In this document: positions 50,806-59,168 of the stretch, piece by piece
Position numbering within the stretch: the first letter of the stretch is position 1
Layout of the letters: every line of letters begins with the position of its first letter
Program-made: the position numbers and the translations under genes
DNA from: Natronolimnohabitans innermongolicus JCM 12255
Lineage (GTDB): Archaea > Halobacteriota > Halobacteria > Halobacteriales > Natrialbaceae
Direction: 5' to 3'
Assembly (NCBI RefSeq): GCF_000337215.1
Contig: NZ_AOHZ01000009.1
Location: 1 to 62,050 of the forward strand
DNA: 62,050 bases
Notes under the pieces: generated by a model
Told to the model about the DNA's origin: nothing
Databases searched by the model: none
Seen by the model: only the letters and a program-made list of their open reading frames with translations

Positions 50806-51798
50806 ATGAGCGACCCTGCAGAGGAACCCGACGAGGAACGGCTCACCTACGCCGAGACCGGCGTCGACATCGAGGCCAGCGAGGACGCGACTGCAGCCTT
50901 GCTCGAGGCCTTCGGTAGCGACCTCCGAACCGAATACGCGGGCCTGATCGACATCGGCGACCGCTACCTCGCGCTGGCGACCGACGGCGTCGGCACGAAA
51001 CTCATGGTGGCCGAGGCGATCGAGGACTTCTCGACGATCGGCATCGACTGCATCGCGATGAACGTCAACGACCTCGTCGCCGCGGGCGTCGAACCCGTCG
51101 CCTTCGTCGATTACCTCGCGATCGACGAGCCAGACGAGGAGTTGACGAACCAGATCGGCGAGGGGCTCGCCGTCGGCCTCGAGAACGCCGATCTGACGAT
51201 GCTCGGCGGCGAGACGGCCGTCATGCCCGAGGTCGTGAAGGGATTCGACCTCGCGGGCACCTGCGTCGGTCTCGCCGACAAGGACGACGTCTTCGAGGGC
51301 GAGGCTCAGGTCGGCGACGCGCTCGTCGGCTTTGCCTCCGACGGCATCCACTCCAACGGGCTGACGCTGGCCCGCGAGGCCGTCACCCGCAACCACGAGT
51401 ACACCGACCCGTTCCCCCACGACGAGTCCCGCTCGATCGGCGAGGAACTGCTCCGGCCGACCCGGATCTACACGGATCTGCTCGAGCCGATGCACGAACA
51501 GGGCGTCCGCGCGGCGGCCCACGTCACCGGCGGCGGCTGGACGAATCTGCTTCGAATGGGCGAGAACGAGTACGTGATCGACGACCCGTTCCCGGCCCAG
51601 CCGATCTTCGAGTTCGTCCAGCAGGAGGGGAACGTGACCGACGAGGAGATGCACCGCACGTTCAACATGGGCACCGGCTTCGTCGTCGCCGTTCCCGAAG
51701 ACCGCGCCGAGGCCCTCGTCGAGGCGACCGACGGGCGGATCATCGGCCGCGTCGAAGACGGTTCCACCGTGGAGATTCGCGGCCTCTCCCTGGAGTAA
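50806..51798 (+). CDS. purM: Phosphoribosylformylglycinamidine cyclo-ligase
   Basis: 330 residues. It makes 5-aminoimidazole ribotide from FGAM and ATP in purine synthesis. Typical PurM blocks are TYAETGVDIEASEDATAAL, LATDGVGTKLMVAEAI, IDCIAMNVNDLVAAGVEPVAFVDYLA, MLGGETAVMPEVV, VGFASDGIHSNGLTLAR and AAAHVTGGGWTNLLRM. The ATG at 50806 fits the family N-terminus, nine codons after an in-frame ATG. It stands as a single gene. Confidence 0.95.
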   Translation: MSDPAEEPDEERLTYAETGVDIEASEDATAALLEAFGSDLRTEYAGLIDIGDRYLALATDGVGTKLMVAEAIEDFSTIGIDCIAMNVNDLVAAGVEPVAFVDYLAIDEPDEELTNQIGEGLAVGLENADLTMLGGETAVMPEVVKGFDLAGTCVGLADKDDVFEGEAQVGDALVGFASDGIHSNGLTLAREAVTRNHEYTDPFPHDESRSIGEELLRPTRIYTDLLEPMHEQGVRAAAHVTGGGWTNLLRMGENEYVIDDPFPAQPIFEFVQQEGNVTDEEMHRTFNMGTGFVVAVPEDRAEALVEATDGRIIGRVEDGSTVEIRGLSLE

Positions 51799-51914
51799 GC
51801 CCGGCTTCGCTCGAGGAAATTTCGTCCTCCTCTCTCGATTCTATCGCATTTTCAGTTGTTGAAACAGCCCGAATACATCAAAATATTAAACTATTGGCGG
51901 CGACGAGCAGTTGC

Positions 51915-52301
51915 ATGGATCGACGACGATTCATTGCGACCGGAGCGGCGACGGCGACCGTCACGCTTGCCGGGTGCGTGTTCGGAGGAAGCGAGGAACT
52001 GGACGCGGAACTCGAGGACGAGGAAACGGCGTCCTTCGAAGCCGACGAGGGCGACGAGTTCGAGGTGACCGTCGAGGCCGAAGCCGACGAGGTCGACGTG
52101 GAGATCCACTACGATCTCGAGGCGAGTGCGGAGGACGCCGACGACGAAGAAGACGTCGAATCGGCGCTCGAGGGGGCCTACTCCGGACCCGTCCTCTCGG
52201 AGACCGTCGACGGCGAGGAAACGTTCGAAATCGAGGTCGATGCGGACGGTCACTACGACGTCGAGGTACGCGGCGGAACGGCGCAGGTGACGATCGACTA
52301 G
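51915..52301 (+). CDS. Small lipoprotein
   Basis: 128 residues. It has a twin-arginine leader (MDRRRFIATGAATATVTLAGC) with lipobox LAGC and Cys at about 21, then a long acidic mature part (about 35% Asp/Glu) with beta-rich repeats such as EFEVTVEAEADEVDVEIHYD and a final VRGGTAQVTID. The ATG at 51915 was chosen because it starts the twin-arginine leader. No further domain is recognised. Confidence 0.75.
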   Translation: MDRRRFIATGAATATVTLAGCVFGGSEELDAELEDEETASFEADEGDEFEVTVEAEADEVDVEIHYDLEASAEDADDEEDVESALEGAYSGPVLSETVDGEETFEIEVDADGHYDVEVRGGTAQVTID

Positions 52302-52356
52302 CGTCGGGTTTTCTCTTTCTCGAGTCACCCGATCGCGTACGTACGCCTACAGCGGC

Positions 52357-52827
52357 CTACAGCGTCGTCACCGGCGTCGTCGTGTTGTGGGCGACCGATT
52401 CGGGGACGCTTCGGAAGAGGGGACGGAACGCCGTCGACGGGTGGTCGGCGACCACGATTCGGTCGACGCCGTGTTCGTCGGCGTAGTCGACGATCTCCCG
52501 AGCGGCGCCGCCGGAGCGAACGACGAGGTCGACCTCCCTGTCGTAGCGCTGTGCGAACTCGTAGGCGCGGGCGAGAACGCGCTCCGCGCGCTGTCGCTGG
52601 GCCTGCGTAAATCGATCCGGCGCCGGGAGGAGGTCGGCGCTCTCGCCGATGGCTTCAGGAATAACGTAGTCGCACGGATCGCGACCGCCGAACAGTCGGA
52701 ACGGGCCGCTCGAGACGGTCACGTGAACGACGGAGATCCGCGCTTCCGGATACTCCTCGAACGCGTACTCGAGCGCCGACTCCGACGCGTCGGTTCGGCC
52801 GATCGCAACCAGTACGTGTCGCCCCAT
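52357..52827 (-). CDS. Universal stress protein (UspA-like)
   Basis: 156 residues. HVLVAIGRTDASESALEYAF and the closing VPESVAHNTTTPVTTL fit the Usp fold, but the nucleotide loop reads IVVADHPSTAFRPLFRSVPESV rather than the usual G-2x-G-9x-G-S/T, so ATP binding may be lost. A GTG two codons upstream is possible. It is the second Usp in the window and divergent from nothing obvious. Confidence 0.8.
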   Translation of the reverse strand: MGRHVLVAIGRTDASESALEYAFEEYPEARISVVHVTVSSGPFRLFGGRDPCDYVIPEAIGESADLLPAPDRFTQAQRQRAERVLARAYEFAQRYDREVDLVVRSGGAAREIVDYADEHGVDRIVVADHPSTAFRPLFRSVPESVAHNTTTPVTTL

Positions 52828-53034
52828 ATTCACGGATATAGAGACGCACGGTAAATACTTTCCCGATCATGTAAGCTGTCGTATACACTCGTGCTGTCGA
52901 AAACAGTGACGCCCACGCTCGCGTGGTCCGTCTGCAATCGAGACGAGCGACCGTTGAACCGTTCCGACGGGGCGAGTATCCGGTTTCGAGACGCGTACCG
53001 TCGCTCTCGGACTCGATTCGGCGAAACTCCGTTG

Positions 53035-53532
53035 TCACGCGTCGGCGACCGACCGAACCGTCTCGACTTCCTCGTTGCTGTAGGCGATAAACCGGACGTC
53101 CTCGAGCGTCTCGGGGTCGTACTCGCGGATCTCCTCGGCGATGATTGCCGCGCCGTCCTCGAGGTCGAAGCCGGCGACGCCACAGCCAAGCGCCGGGAGG
53201 ACGACCGATCGACAGTCGCGCTCGTCGGCCGCCTCGAGCGCGTTTCGGGTCGCGTCTCGGATGCTCTCCGCGGTCGCTTCCCCGTCGCCGTAGTGTGGCA
53301 TCGCCGCGGCGTGGACGACGTACTCGGCGTCCAGTTCGTAGGCGTCGGTAACCGCGACTGCACCAAGGTCGACGGGGCCCTGTTCCATGGCCACCTCGTT
53401 GATCGCGTCGCCCGCTTCCCGCCTGAGCGCGCCGGCGACGCCCGATCCCATTCGCAGACTCGTGCCGGCGGCGTTGACGAGCGCGTCTGCGGACTGTGCG
53501 GCGATGTCGCCCTGAACGACGTCGAACTCCAT
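53035..53532 (-). CDS. Macro-domain protein (ADP-ribose binding)
   Basis: 165 residues. The macro fold is clear: FDVVQGDIAAQSADALVNAAGTSLRMGSGVAGALRREAG (ADP-ribose phosphate loop), VHAAAMPHYGDG and SVVLPALGCGVAGFDLE (second loop), LEDVRFIAYSNEE. It binds or hydrolyses ADP-ribose derivatives such as O-acetyl-ADP-ribose or ADP-ribosylated protein. Its start is divergent from the iron-box gene at 53651 and shares the intergenic region. Confidence 0.9.
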   Translation of the reverse strand: MEFDVVQGDIAAQSADALVNAAGTSLRMGSGVAGALRREAGDAINEVAMEQGPVDLGAVAVTDAYELDAEYVVHAAAMPHYGDGEATAESIRDATRNALEAADERDCRSVVLPALGCGVAGFDLEDGAAIIAEEIREYDPETLEDVRFIAYSNEEVETVRSVADA

Positions 53533-53601
53533 GCGTGGTAGTACGAGTGCAAGCGAGTTGAAGGTGATCCCGATCGGCGAGACAGTCAAGTTCTCGACGC
53601 C

Positions 53602-53641
53602 TTAGGCTGACCAAAACCTTTTTAGAATTAGGCTCACCTAA
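53602..53641. promoter_or_regulatory. Two DtxR/IdeR-like iron boxes flanking a TATA box
   Basis: TTAGG-CTCA-CCTAA (53628-53641) is a perfect inverted repeat matching the DtxR-family pattern TTAGGTTAGCCTAA in its arms. A second partial box, TTAGGCTGACC (53602-53612), lies 26 bp upstream. The TATA-like TTTTTAGA (53618-53625) sits between them, so a bound repressor would cover both the TATA and the start site of the gene at 53651. Confidence 0.75.
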
Positions 53642-53650
53642 CTTCACGTG

Positions 53651-53830
53651 ATGACCGTACCCGCCCGCAGGCAGGATTCCGACGTCGACGCCGCCTCCCG
53701 GGAGTCACCCGAGGAGCCGTCGGTGATCGTGAGTGCCCACGAAACTCGCCCCGGTAAAGTCGTGTTCACCGAACGCGGCAACACCGACGGCTGGATCGCC
53801 ACCGATCTGGCCGTCTCGCTCGAGCGCTGA
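53651..53830 (+). CDS. 59-residue haloarchaeal protein (DUF7331-like) under iron boxes
   Basis: Reads MTVPARRQDSDVDAASRESP, then VIVSAHETRPGKVVFTERGN and DGWIATDLAVSLER. The VVFxxxxNxxxWI-ATxxLxL pattern resembles the small haloarchaeal DUF7331 family. The ATG at 53651 follows a GTG one codon upstream; leaderless placement behind the TATA fits either. No metal motif is visible, but the promoter suggests iron-dependent expression. Confidence 0.7.
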   Translation: MTVPARRQDSDVDAASRESPEEPSVIVSAHETRPGKVVFTERGNTDGWIATDLAVSLER

Positions 53831-54048
53831 GTCGGCTTTCTCGGCCTCCCGATCCTGGCGTTGTGCCACCGGCGAAACGTCGCCGAGTGAACGCTCCGTT
53901 CGAACCTGCAGCCCCGCCTCGCCTCCGAGAGTCGATTTCGATTCTGGTCGTCCGAGCCGACGACGTCAGCCCCTCGTGGATCCGTCAGATCACCGGTTCG
54001 GAACGTATTCCCGTCAGGGCCGGCTACGCTCGTGGTGAGTACCCGACG

Positions 54049-54441
54049 ATGCAGTATCCTCGAGACGCGCTGATAAAAGGTGGGCTCGCCGCCGTCGGTT
54101 TTCTCCTGTTTACCGGCGTCGTCACCGGACTGGTACCCACGCCGCTGTTCGAGCGGATGGTACCGCGAACGCCGCTCGATTTCGCGTTTTTGTTCCTGAC
54201 AGCGCTGCTTGCGGGCGCGTACGTGGCTCAGCGAGCGACGCTCGCCGACTGCGGGGGCGACGGCTGCGCCTACGGCGGTGCGGTCGGCGGCTTTCTCGCC
54301 GTCGCCTGCCCACATTGTAACGCGGTGTTGGTCGCGCTGTTCAGTTCCTCGTGGCTCGCGACCTACGTCGATCCGCTTCGCCCGCTGCTCGGCGTCCTCG
54401 CGATCGCTCTTTTCGCCGGAATCATCTATCGCCGACGCTAA
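54049..54441 (+). CDS. Four-helix membrane protein with CPHC motif
   Basis: 130 residues with helices at about 9-30 (GGLAAVGFLLFTGVVTGLV), 43-62 (FAFLFLTALLAGAYVAQ), 74-98 (GAVGGFLAVACPHCNAVLVALF) and 105-128 (LLGVLAIALFAGIIYRRR). Cysteines occur in DCGGDGCAYG and ACPHCNAVL, within or next to the third helix; such a pair could bind a thiophilic metal or be redox active. Longer upstream frames are not supported. Function unknown. Confidence 0.7.
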   Translation: MQYPRDALIKGGLAAVGFLLFTGVVTGLVPTPLFERMVPRTPLDFAFLFLTALLAGAYVAQRATLADCGGDGCAYGGAVGGFLAVACPHCNAVLVALFSSSWLATYVDPLRPLLGVLAIALFAGIIYRRR

Positions 54442-54542
54442 CGCGGCGGCTCGCGGGCAGAGTTCGATGTCCGCGGTCGAAAATTGATACCGATACTGCC
54501 GTTTCGCGTCCGGACGGCCGATCGTCGTCGCTGTCGGTAGCG

Positions 54543-55088
54543 TTACTTCGTCGCCTCTTCGAGCACGAGGGTGTCGTCCTCGAGGTAGTGCTCGAAGTGG
54601 TGTCCGTCTTCCTCGAGCGTGACGAGGATTTCACGAAGGATGTCGGCGGTGGCGTAGTCGCCTAAGTTCTCGGCGAGTTCGATGCTGTCGCGCATCGATT
54701 CGATCATATCGCCGTACATCTCGAGGTCGTTCTGGAACATCGTTCGGACGTCGTAGACGTCTTCGCCTTCGAACTCGACGGTTGCGCGCTCTTCCTGGTT
54801 CGACGGCCCCGAGACGGGGACGCCGCCGAGGGCCTGGGCTCGCTCGGCGATGATGTCTGCGCCTTCCTCGACGTTTATGTAGGCCTCTTCCAGGAACTCG
54901 TGGAGCGGCAGGAACTCCGCGCCCTCGACGACCCAGTGGTGTTTCTTGAGCTGGTGATACAGGACGTAGGCGTTCGCAAGCTCCGTGTTGAGCGCCTCGA
55001 CGATCTGTTCTGCCTTCTCCTTCTCGAGGCGAAGTTCGTTCTCCTCGACGGCGTCGGCACGTTGACGGACGGTCTTCTGGGTGCTCAT
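54543..55088 (-). CDS. dpsA: DpsA, ferritin-like DNA-protection protein
   Basis: 181 residues. HQLKKHHWVVEGAEFLPLHEFLEEAYINVEEGADIIAERAQALGG carries the Dps ferroxidase ligands (His-His-Trp and the Glu of EEGADIIAER). The rest is the four-helix bundle, with a C-terminal LVTLEEDGHHFEHYLE. The dodecamer stores and oxidises iron and shields DNA. The ATG at 55088 follows a TATA-like CTTTAAGT (minus strand, about 55115-55122) 27-34 nt upstream. It lies 0.7 kb from iron boxes, suggesting an iron-response neighbourhood. Confidence 0.95.
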   Translation of the reverse strand: MSTQKTVRQRADAVEENELRLEKEKAEQIVEALNTELANAYVLYHQLKKHHWVVEGAEFLPLHEFLEEAYINVEEGADIIAERAQALGGVPVSGPSNQEERATVEFEGEDVYDVRTMFQNDLEMYGDMIESMRDSIELAENLGDYATADILREILVTLEEDGHHFEHYLEDDTLVLEEATK

Positions 55089-55141
55089 CGTAGTCGTACG
55101 TACACTCGCAACCCACTTAAAGCTTCCCCATGACAAAATAA

Positions 55142-55155
55142 TTTTTCCGGAAAAA
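55142..55155. promoter_or_regulatory. Perfect 14-bp palindrome TTTTTCCGGAAAAA
   Basis: It lies in the shared promoter region between dpsA (minus) and the aldehyde dehydrogenase (plus), about 20 bp beyond the dpsA TATA element. An A/T-armed palindrome in that position is a candidate operator for dpsA regulation. No known haloarchaeal consensus is claimed. Confidence 0.45.
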
Positions 55156-55287
55156 GAAACACCCCTTTCCAAACAGCCCGTTATATTTTGGGTTCAGGGA
55201 GGGATCGCTCTCAACGACCCTTTCCAGAACCATGTGTTATTTCGAGAGTGAGTAAACATTTTCAAGGAGGAGTGCTAATGGACGACT

Positions 55288-56757
55288 ATGGAAACGAGAG
55301 CCGCACAGCGAAGAGAGCGGATGTACGTCGACGGCGAGTGGCTCGCGACCGAGAGTTCGATTCCGGTCTCGGATCTCGCTGACGGCGGCACCTTCGGGCA
55401 GGTCGCCGCCGCCGATCCGGCCGCGGCCCAGACCGCGCTCGAGGCCGCCCACGAGATCAAACCGCGGATGCGCGAGACGACGGTCGTCGAACGCGCCGAG
55501 TGGTGCGAGACGATCGCCGAGGGGCTGCGCGAGCGCGAGGAGGAACTCGCGGAGGTTATCGTCCGCGAGGCCGGCAAGCCGATCTCCTCGGCCCGCGGCG
55601 AAGTCGAGCAGGCGGCGACGCGGTTCGATCGCGCGGCCGAGGAAGCCCGCAACGTCGTCAGCAAGGGCGAGTTCCGCGAGGGCTCGACCGAGGGCCACGA
55701 GGGCTGGCAGGCGATCGTCAAACACGAACCGATCGGCGCGGTGCTGTGTATCACGCCCTACAACTACCCGCTGGCCACGACGGCATTACAGGTTGCCCCT
55801 GCACTCGCTGCGGGCAACAGCGTGCTGCTCAAACCCGCCAGCAAGACGCCGATTTCGGCGGCGATCCTCGCGGACGTCATCAGCGGTGTCGACGGCATCC
55901 CGGACGGAGCGTTCAACTTCGTGCCGGGCGAGGCGAGCGAGATCGGCGACGTCCTCGCGGGCGACGACCGCGTCAACGCCATCGCGATGACCGGGTCCTC
56001 GGGCGCGGGCAAACATATCGCGCGCGAGAGCGGGATGGTCAACCTCCACATGGAACTGGGCGGGAACGCGCCGGCGATCGTCTTCGAGGACGCAGACCTC
56101 GAAGACGTCGCGGGCAACTGCGCCAAGGGATCGTTCAAGTACGCCGGACAGCGCTGTTCGGCCGTCTCTCGCGTGCTCGCTCACGAGTCGGTCCACGACG
56201 ACCTCGTCGACCTGATCGACGGACAGATGGACGCCTGGCAGCCCGGCGATCTCTTCGCGGAGGACACCACCGTCGGCCCGCTCATCAGCGAAGAACAGGC
56301 CGACTGGGTCGAAACCCTCGTCGAGGACGCCCTCGAGAAGGGGGCAACTCTCGTCCGCGGGGGCGAGCGACGCGCGCCCGAAGGCGTGCCGGACGAACTC
56401 GGCGCCCAGTTCTTCGAACCGACGCTGCTCGCGAACGTTCCCCACGACGCTCGGATTATCGACGAAGAGCAGTTCGGACCGATCGCCGCCGTCACGACGT
56501 TCGCGGACGAGGAAGAGGCGCTCGAGATCGCCAACGGCTCCGACCTGGCGCTCGACGCCGCCGTCTTCACGAACGACTACAAGCGCGCGATGGCCGTCGC
56601 CGAACGCGTCGACGCCGGCGCAGTCCGGATCAACGGCGCGCCGAGCCACGGCCTCGGTGACGTTCCCTTCGGCGGCAACAAGGACTCGGGAATCGGTCGC
56701 GAGGGGCTCGACGCCTCGATTCACGAGATGATGCGCAAGAAGAGCATCGTGCTCTGA
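55288..56757 (+). CDS. NAD(P)-dependent aldehyde dehydrogenase
   Basis: 489 residues of the ALDH superfamily. CITPYNYPLATTALQVAPALAAGNSVLLKPASKTP (cofactor site; Asn in PYNYP), AIAMTGSSGAGKHIA, LHMELGGNAPAIVFEDADLE (Glu) and FKYAGQRCSAVSRV (catalytic Cys) are intact, as is FGPIAAVTTF. It oxidises an aldehyde to the acid; glyceraldehyde-3-phosphate (GAPN-type) or lactaldehyde are candidates. A strong SD (AAGGAGG, 55264-55270) is best spaced for an out-of-frame ATG at 55278, so translation initiation here may be less direct. Confidence 0.9.
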   Translation: METRAAQRRERMYVDGEWLATESSIPVSDLADGGTFGQVAAADPAAAQTALEAAHEIKPRMRETTVVERAEWCETIAEGLREREEELAEVIVREAGKPISSARGEVEQAATRFDRAAEEARNVVSKGEFREGSTEGHEGWQAIVKHEPIGAVLCITPYNYPLATTALQVAPALAAGNSVLLKPASKTPISAAILADVISGVDGIPDGAFNFVPGEASEIGDVLAGDDRVNAIAMTGSSGAGKHIARESGMVNLHMELGGNAPAIVFEDADLEDVAGNCAKGSFKYAGQRCSAVSRVLAHESVHDDLVDLIDGQMDAWQPGDLFAEDTTVGPLISEEQADWVETLVEDALEKGATLVRGGERRAPEGVPDELGAQFFEPTLLANVPHDARIIDEEQFGPIAAVTTFADEEEALEIANGSDLALDAAVFTNDYKRAMAVAERVDAGAVRINGAPSHGLGDVPFGGNKDSGIGREGLDASIHEMMRKKSIVL

Positions 56758-56779
56758 TCGGCGACCGCCCCCCAGTCGC

Positions 56780-57775
56780 TCACCAGTTTCGGAGATCGAA
56801 CCGTTCGGTCTCGACCGCGAAGCTCACGACGACCGCTCGGTCGTCGGCGTCGACCGACGTCTCGTCGTACTCCGACGACGGTTGCTCGCCCTCGAGGTCG
56901 CTTTCGATACGCTCGACGACGTCCTCGGTGGGTCCGTCGTCGTAGAAGAAGACGTAGCGAACCACCGTCCGTTCCGCCCCCAAATCGAGCGAGACACCGA
57001 ACCCGTTCTCACCGTACTGTCCCGTCGGCGCCAGCTCACCGAAAACGACCGCGCCGTCGAGGGAGCCGACGAACGCCTCGAGCGTCGCGTACTCCGCGAC
57101 CTCGCTCGTCGCTTGGCCGGAGTCGAACCCCTCGAGAAGGGTCTCGACCTCGTCTGCGTCGACGTCCCCCTCGATGTCGAGAACGAGTTCCGATCCGAGA
57201 GCCGTCAGCCAGCTGGTCCGTCCAGTCGACGAGGTTTCCGTATAGAGGTCGAACCCGGCAACCGTTCGGCGGGTGATCTGGTCATCGTCGACGTCGATTT
57301 CCGAGCGTACCGAGGCGACGTCGAACGATCCCAGAAGTCCCTCACAGCGCATCCGTCCGTGACTTTCGTACGAGTTCGGAACCTCGAACGCGAACGTCGT
57401 CTCGACGTTTTCCGCACCGAGTAACTCGTCGGCACCCGACACGAGGTCGAACGCCTCCCCTCGAAGTTCGTCGCCGGCCCCGTCCGGCAGCGATCGGGAG
57501 ACCGCGTCGATCGCCGTGAGATCGAACGCCTCGAACTCGAGTTTCGTCGCGTCGAAATCACCCCACGCCGCGGTCTCGAGGAGGACGTCCTGCGCCGTCA
57601 GGTGAGCGGCTTCATCGTCGGCTCCGTTTCCAGTTTCGTCGCCGTCGGCATCGTTTCCGTTCCCGGTATCGTCGTCGCTCGCCGCGTCACTATCGCTGAG
57701 ACAGCCCGCCGTTAGCGCCAGTCCAAGCCCCGTCGATACACACAGCACCTCTCGTCGCGTTCGTCCCGCACACAT
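56780..57775 (-). CDS. Secreted lipoprotein of unknown function
   Basis: 331 residues. The leader RTRREVLCVSTGLGLALTAGC ends in a lipobox (TAGC, Cys at about 24). An Asp/Gly/Asn-rich linker follows. The mature part, about 60-330, is a mixed alpha/beta fold with many Thr/Ser strands (VETTFAFEVPNSYESHGRMRCEGLLG, VVRYVFFYDDGPTEDVVERIESDLEG). A GTG two codons upstream is an alternative start. Convergent with the aldehyde dehydrogenase. No family recognised. Confidence 0.7.
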   Translation of the reverse strand: MCAGRTRREVLCVSTGLGLALTAGCLSDSDAASDDDTGNGNDADGDETGNGADDEAAHLTAQDVLLETAAWGDFDATKLEFEAFDLTAIDAVSRSLPDGAGDELRGEAFDLVSGADELLGAENVETTFAFEVPNSYESHGRMRCEGLLGSFDVASVRSEIDVDDDQITRRTVAGFDLYTETSSTGRTSWLTALGSELVLDIEGDVDADEVETLLEGFDSGQATSEVAEYATLEAFVGSLDGAVVFGELAPTGQYGENGFGVSLDLGAERTVVRYVFFYDDGPTEDVVERIESDLEGEQPSSEYDETSVDADDRAVVVSFAVETERFDLRNW

Positions 57776-57932
57776 TGTCACTGATACTCATCAATCACGA
57801 TATATTGAGTATTGTGGCCGCTGGGCGTTTTCGCGGTGGTATTCGAGGACTTTGCGGCATCTCACAAAGAGCGGACGTGCGTGGTCGGAGAGCCACGAAC
57901 CTATTACTTCGAGACGCTCGAACACCGATCCG

Positions 57933-58982
57933 ATGGACCGGAACGTACTCGTCGCCGGCGAGACTCTGGTGGACTTCCTCCCCGAGCGCTCGGGCTCGCT
58001 CGAGGACGTCGACAGCTTCGAACGACGGCCCGGCGGCGCGCCGGCAAACGTCGCCATCGGGCTCGCCCGCCTCGAGCACGCGCCGCTGTTCTGGACCCGC
58101 GTCGGCGACGATCCGTTCGGACGCTCTCTCGAGTCGACGCTGGCCGACGCCGGCATCCCCGACCGCTTCGTCGAGCGCGATCCCGAAGCGAAGACGACGC
58201 TGGCGTTCGTGAGCCACGACGAGGTCGGCGACCGCGAGTTCTCGTTCTACCGCGAGGACACCGCCGATACCCGGCTCGAGGCCGGCCGGATCGACGACGA
58301 AACGCTCGCGGCCCTCGAGTGGGTGCACGTCGGCGGGGTCACCCTCGCGAGCGGGCCGTCCCGAGCGGCGACGATCGGCCTGCTCGAGCGGGCGTCCGAG
58401 GCGGGCTGTACGACCTCGTTCGATCCGAACTTCCGACCGGAGCTGTGGCCCGACCGCGAGGCGTTCGAGCGCGTCGGACGCGAGGCGCTCGCACACGTCG
58501 ACGTCTGCAAGGCGACAGTCGGGGAACTCGAGCGCCTCGGCGTCGGTTCCGAAGCGACCGCGATCGAGGGGCCGTCGACCGATGCGAACGCGGCGTCGCT
58601 CGCTCGAGGCGTTCTCGAGACCGATCACGACGGTAGCAGCGGCCCGCACACCGTCTTCGTCACGCGCGGGGACGCGGGTGCGATCGCCACGGCGTTGGCA
58701 CGAGCTCCGTGGCCCGACGTCGGCGAACCGGGCGACGGTTCGGGCGTCGTCACCGCCGAGCACCCCGGATTCGACGTCGACGCCGTCGACGCGACCGGCG
58801 CCGGGGACGCGTTCGTTGCGGGCGTGATCGCCGCCGCACGAGACGGGCGCTCGCTCGAGTCGACGCTCCGATTTGCGAACGCGGCCGGCGCGGTGGCGAC
58901 GACCGACGCCGGAGCGATGACGGCGTTGCCGGATCGAGACGCCGTGGCTGCGGTGCTCGAGAGAGACCGTAATCGGGCGTAG
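57933..58982 (+). CDS. PfkB-family sugar kinase
   Basis: 349 residues. The N-terminal VLVAGETLVDFLPE and RRPGGAPANVAIGLARL (PfkB signature 1), SFDPNFRPELWPDREAF, and DATGAGDAFVAGVIAAARD with the catalytic Asp (signature 2) are intact. Fructose, 2-keto-3-deoxygluconate, ribose and nucleosides are known substrates of the family; fructokinase or KDG kinase is plausible. The start at 57933 begins at the family N-terminus. Confidence 0.9.
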   Translation: MDRNVLVAGETLVDFLPERSGSLEDVDSFERRPGGAPANVAIGLARLEHAPLFWTRVGDDPFGRSLESTLADAGIPDRFVERDPEAKTTLAFVSHDEVGDREFSFYREDTADTRLEAGRIDDETLAALEWVHVGGVTLASGPSRAATIGLLERASEAGCTTSFDPNFRPELWPDREAFERVGREALAHVDVCKATVGELERLGVGSEATAIEGPSTDANAASLARGVLETDHDGSSGPHTVFVTRGDAGAIATALARAPWPDVGEPGDGSGVVTAEHPGFDVDAVDATGAGDAFVAGVIAAARDGRSLESTLRFANAAGAVATTDAGAMTALPDRDAVAAVLERDRNRA

Positions 58983-59168
58983 ATCCGGAATCGAACCGCG
59001 AGCGAAACCGTCGTCTCAGTCGACGAGAGCTGCGATCTCACTCCCGACGTGGCGCCGGTCGATCCCGGGTGTCGGGAACTGACGTTCTGCCGTTTCTCTC
59101 GGAGCTCTCAAAGGCGAACGATCGCTGCAAGCCGCTGGATTTTCGTCGCTCGCGGCGCTTGTTTCCCT

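Noticed and set aside
55278-55382. 35-codon frame with a good SD before the aldehyde dehydrogenase
   Set aside because: Highly Arg-rich and entirely inside the dehydrogenase start region in another frame; only the odd SD spacing is noted.
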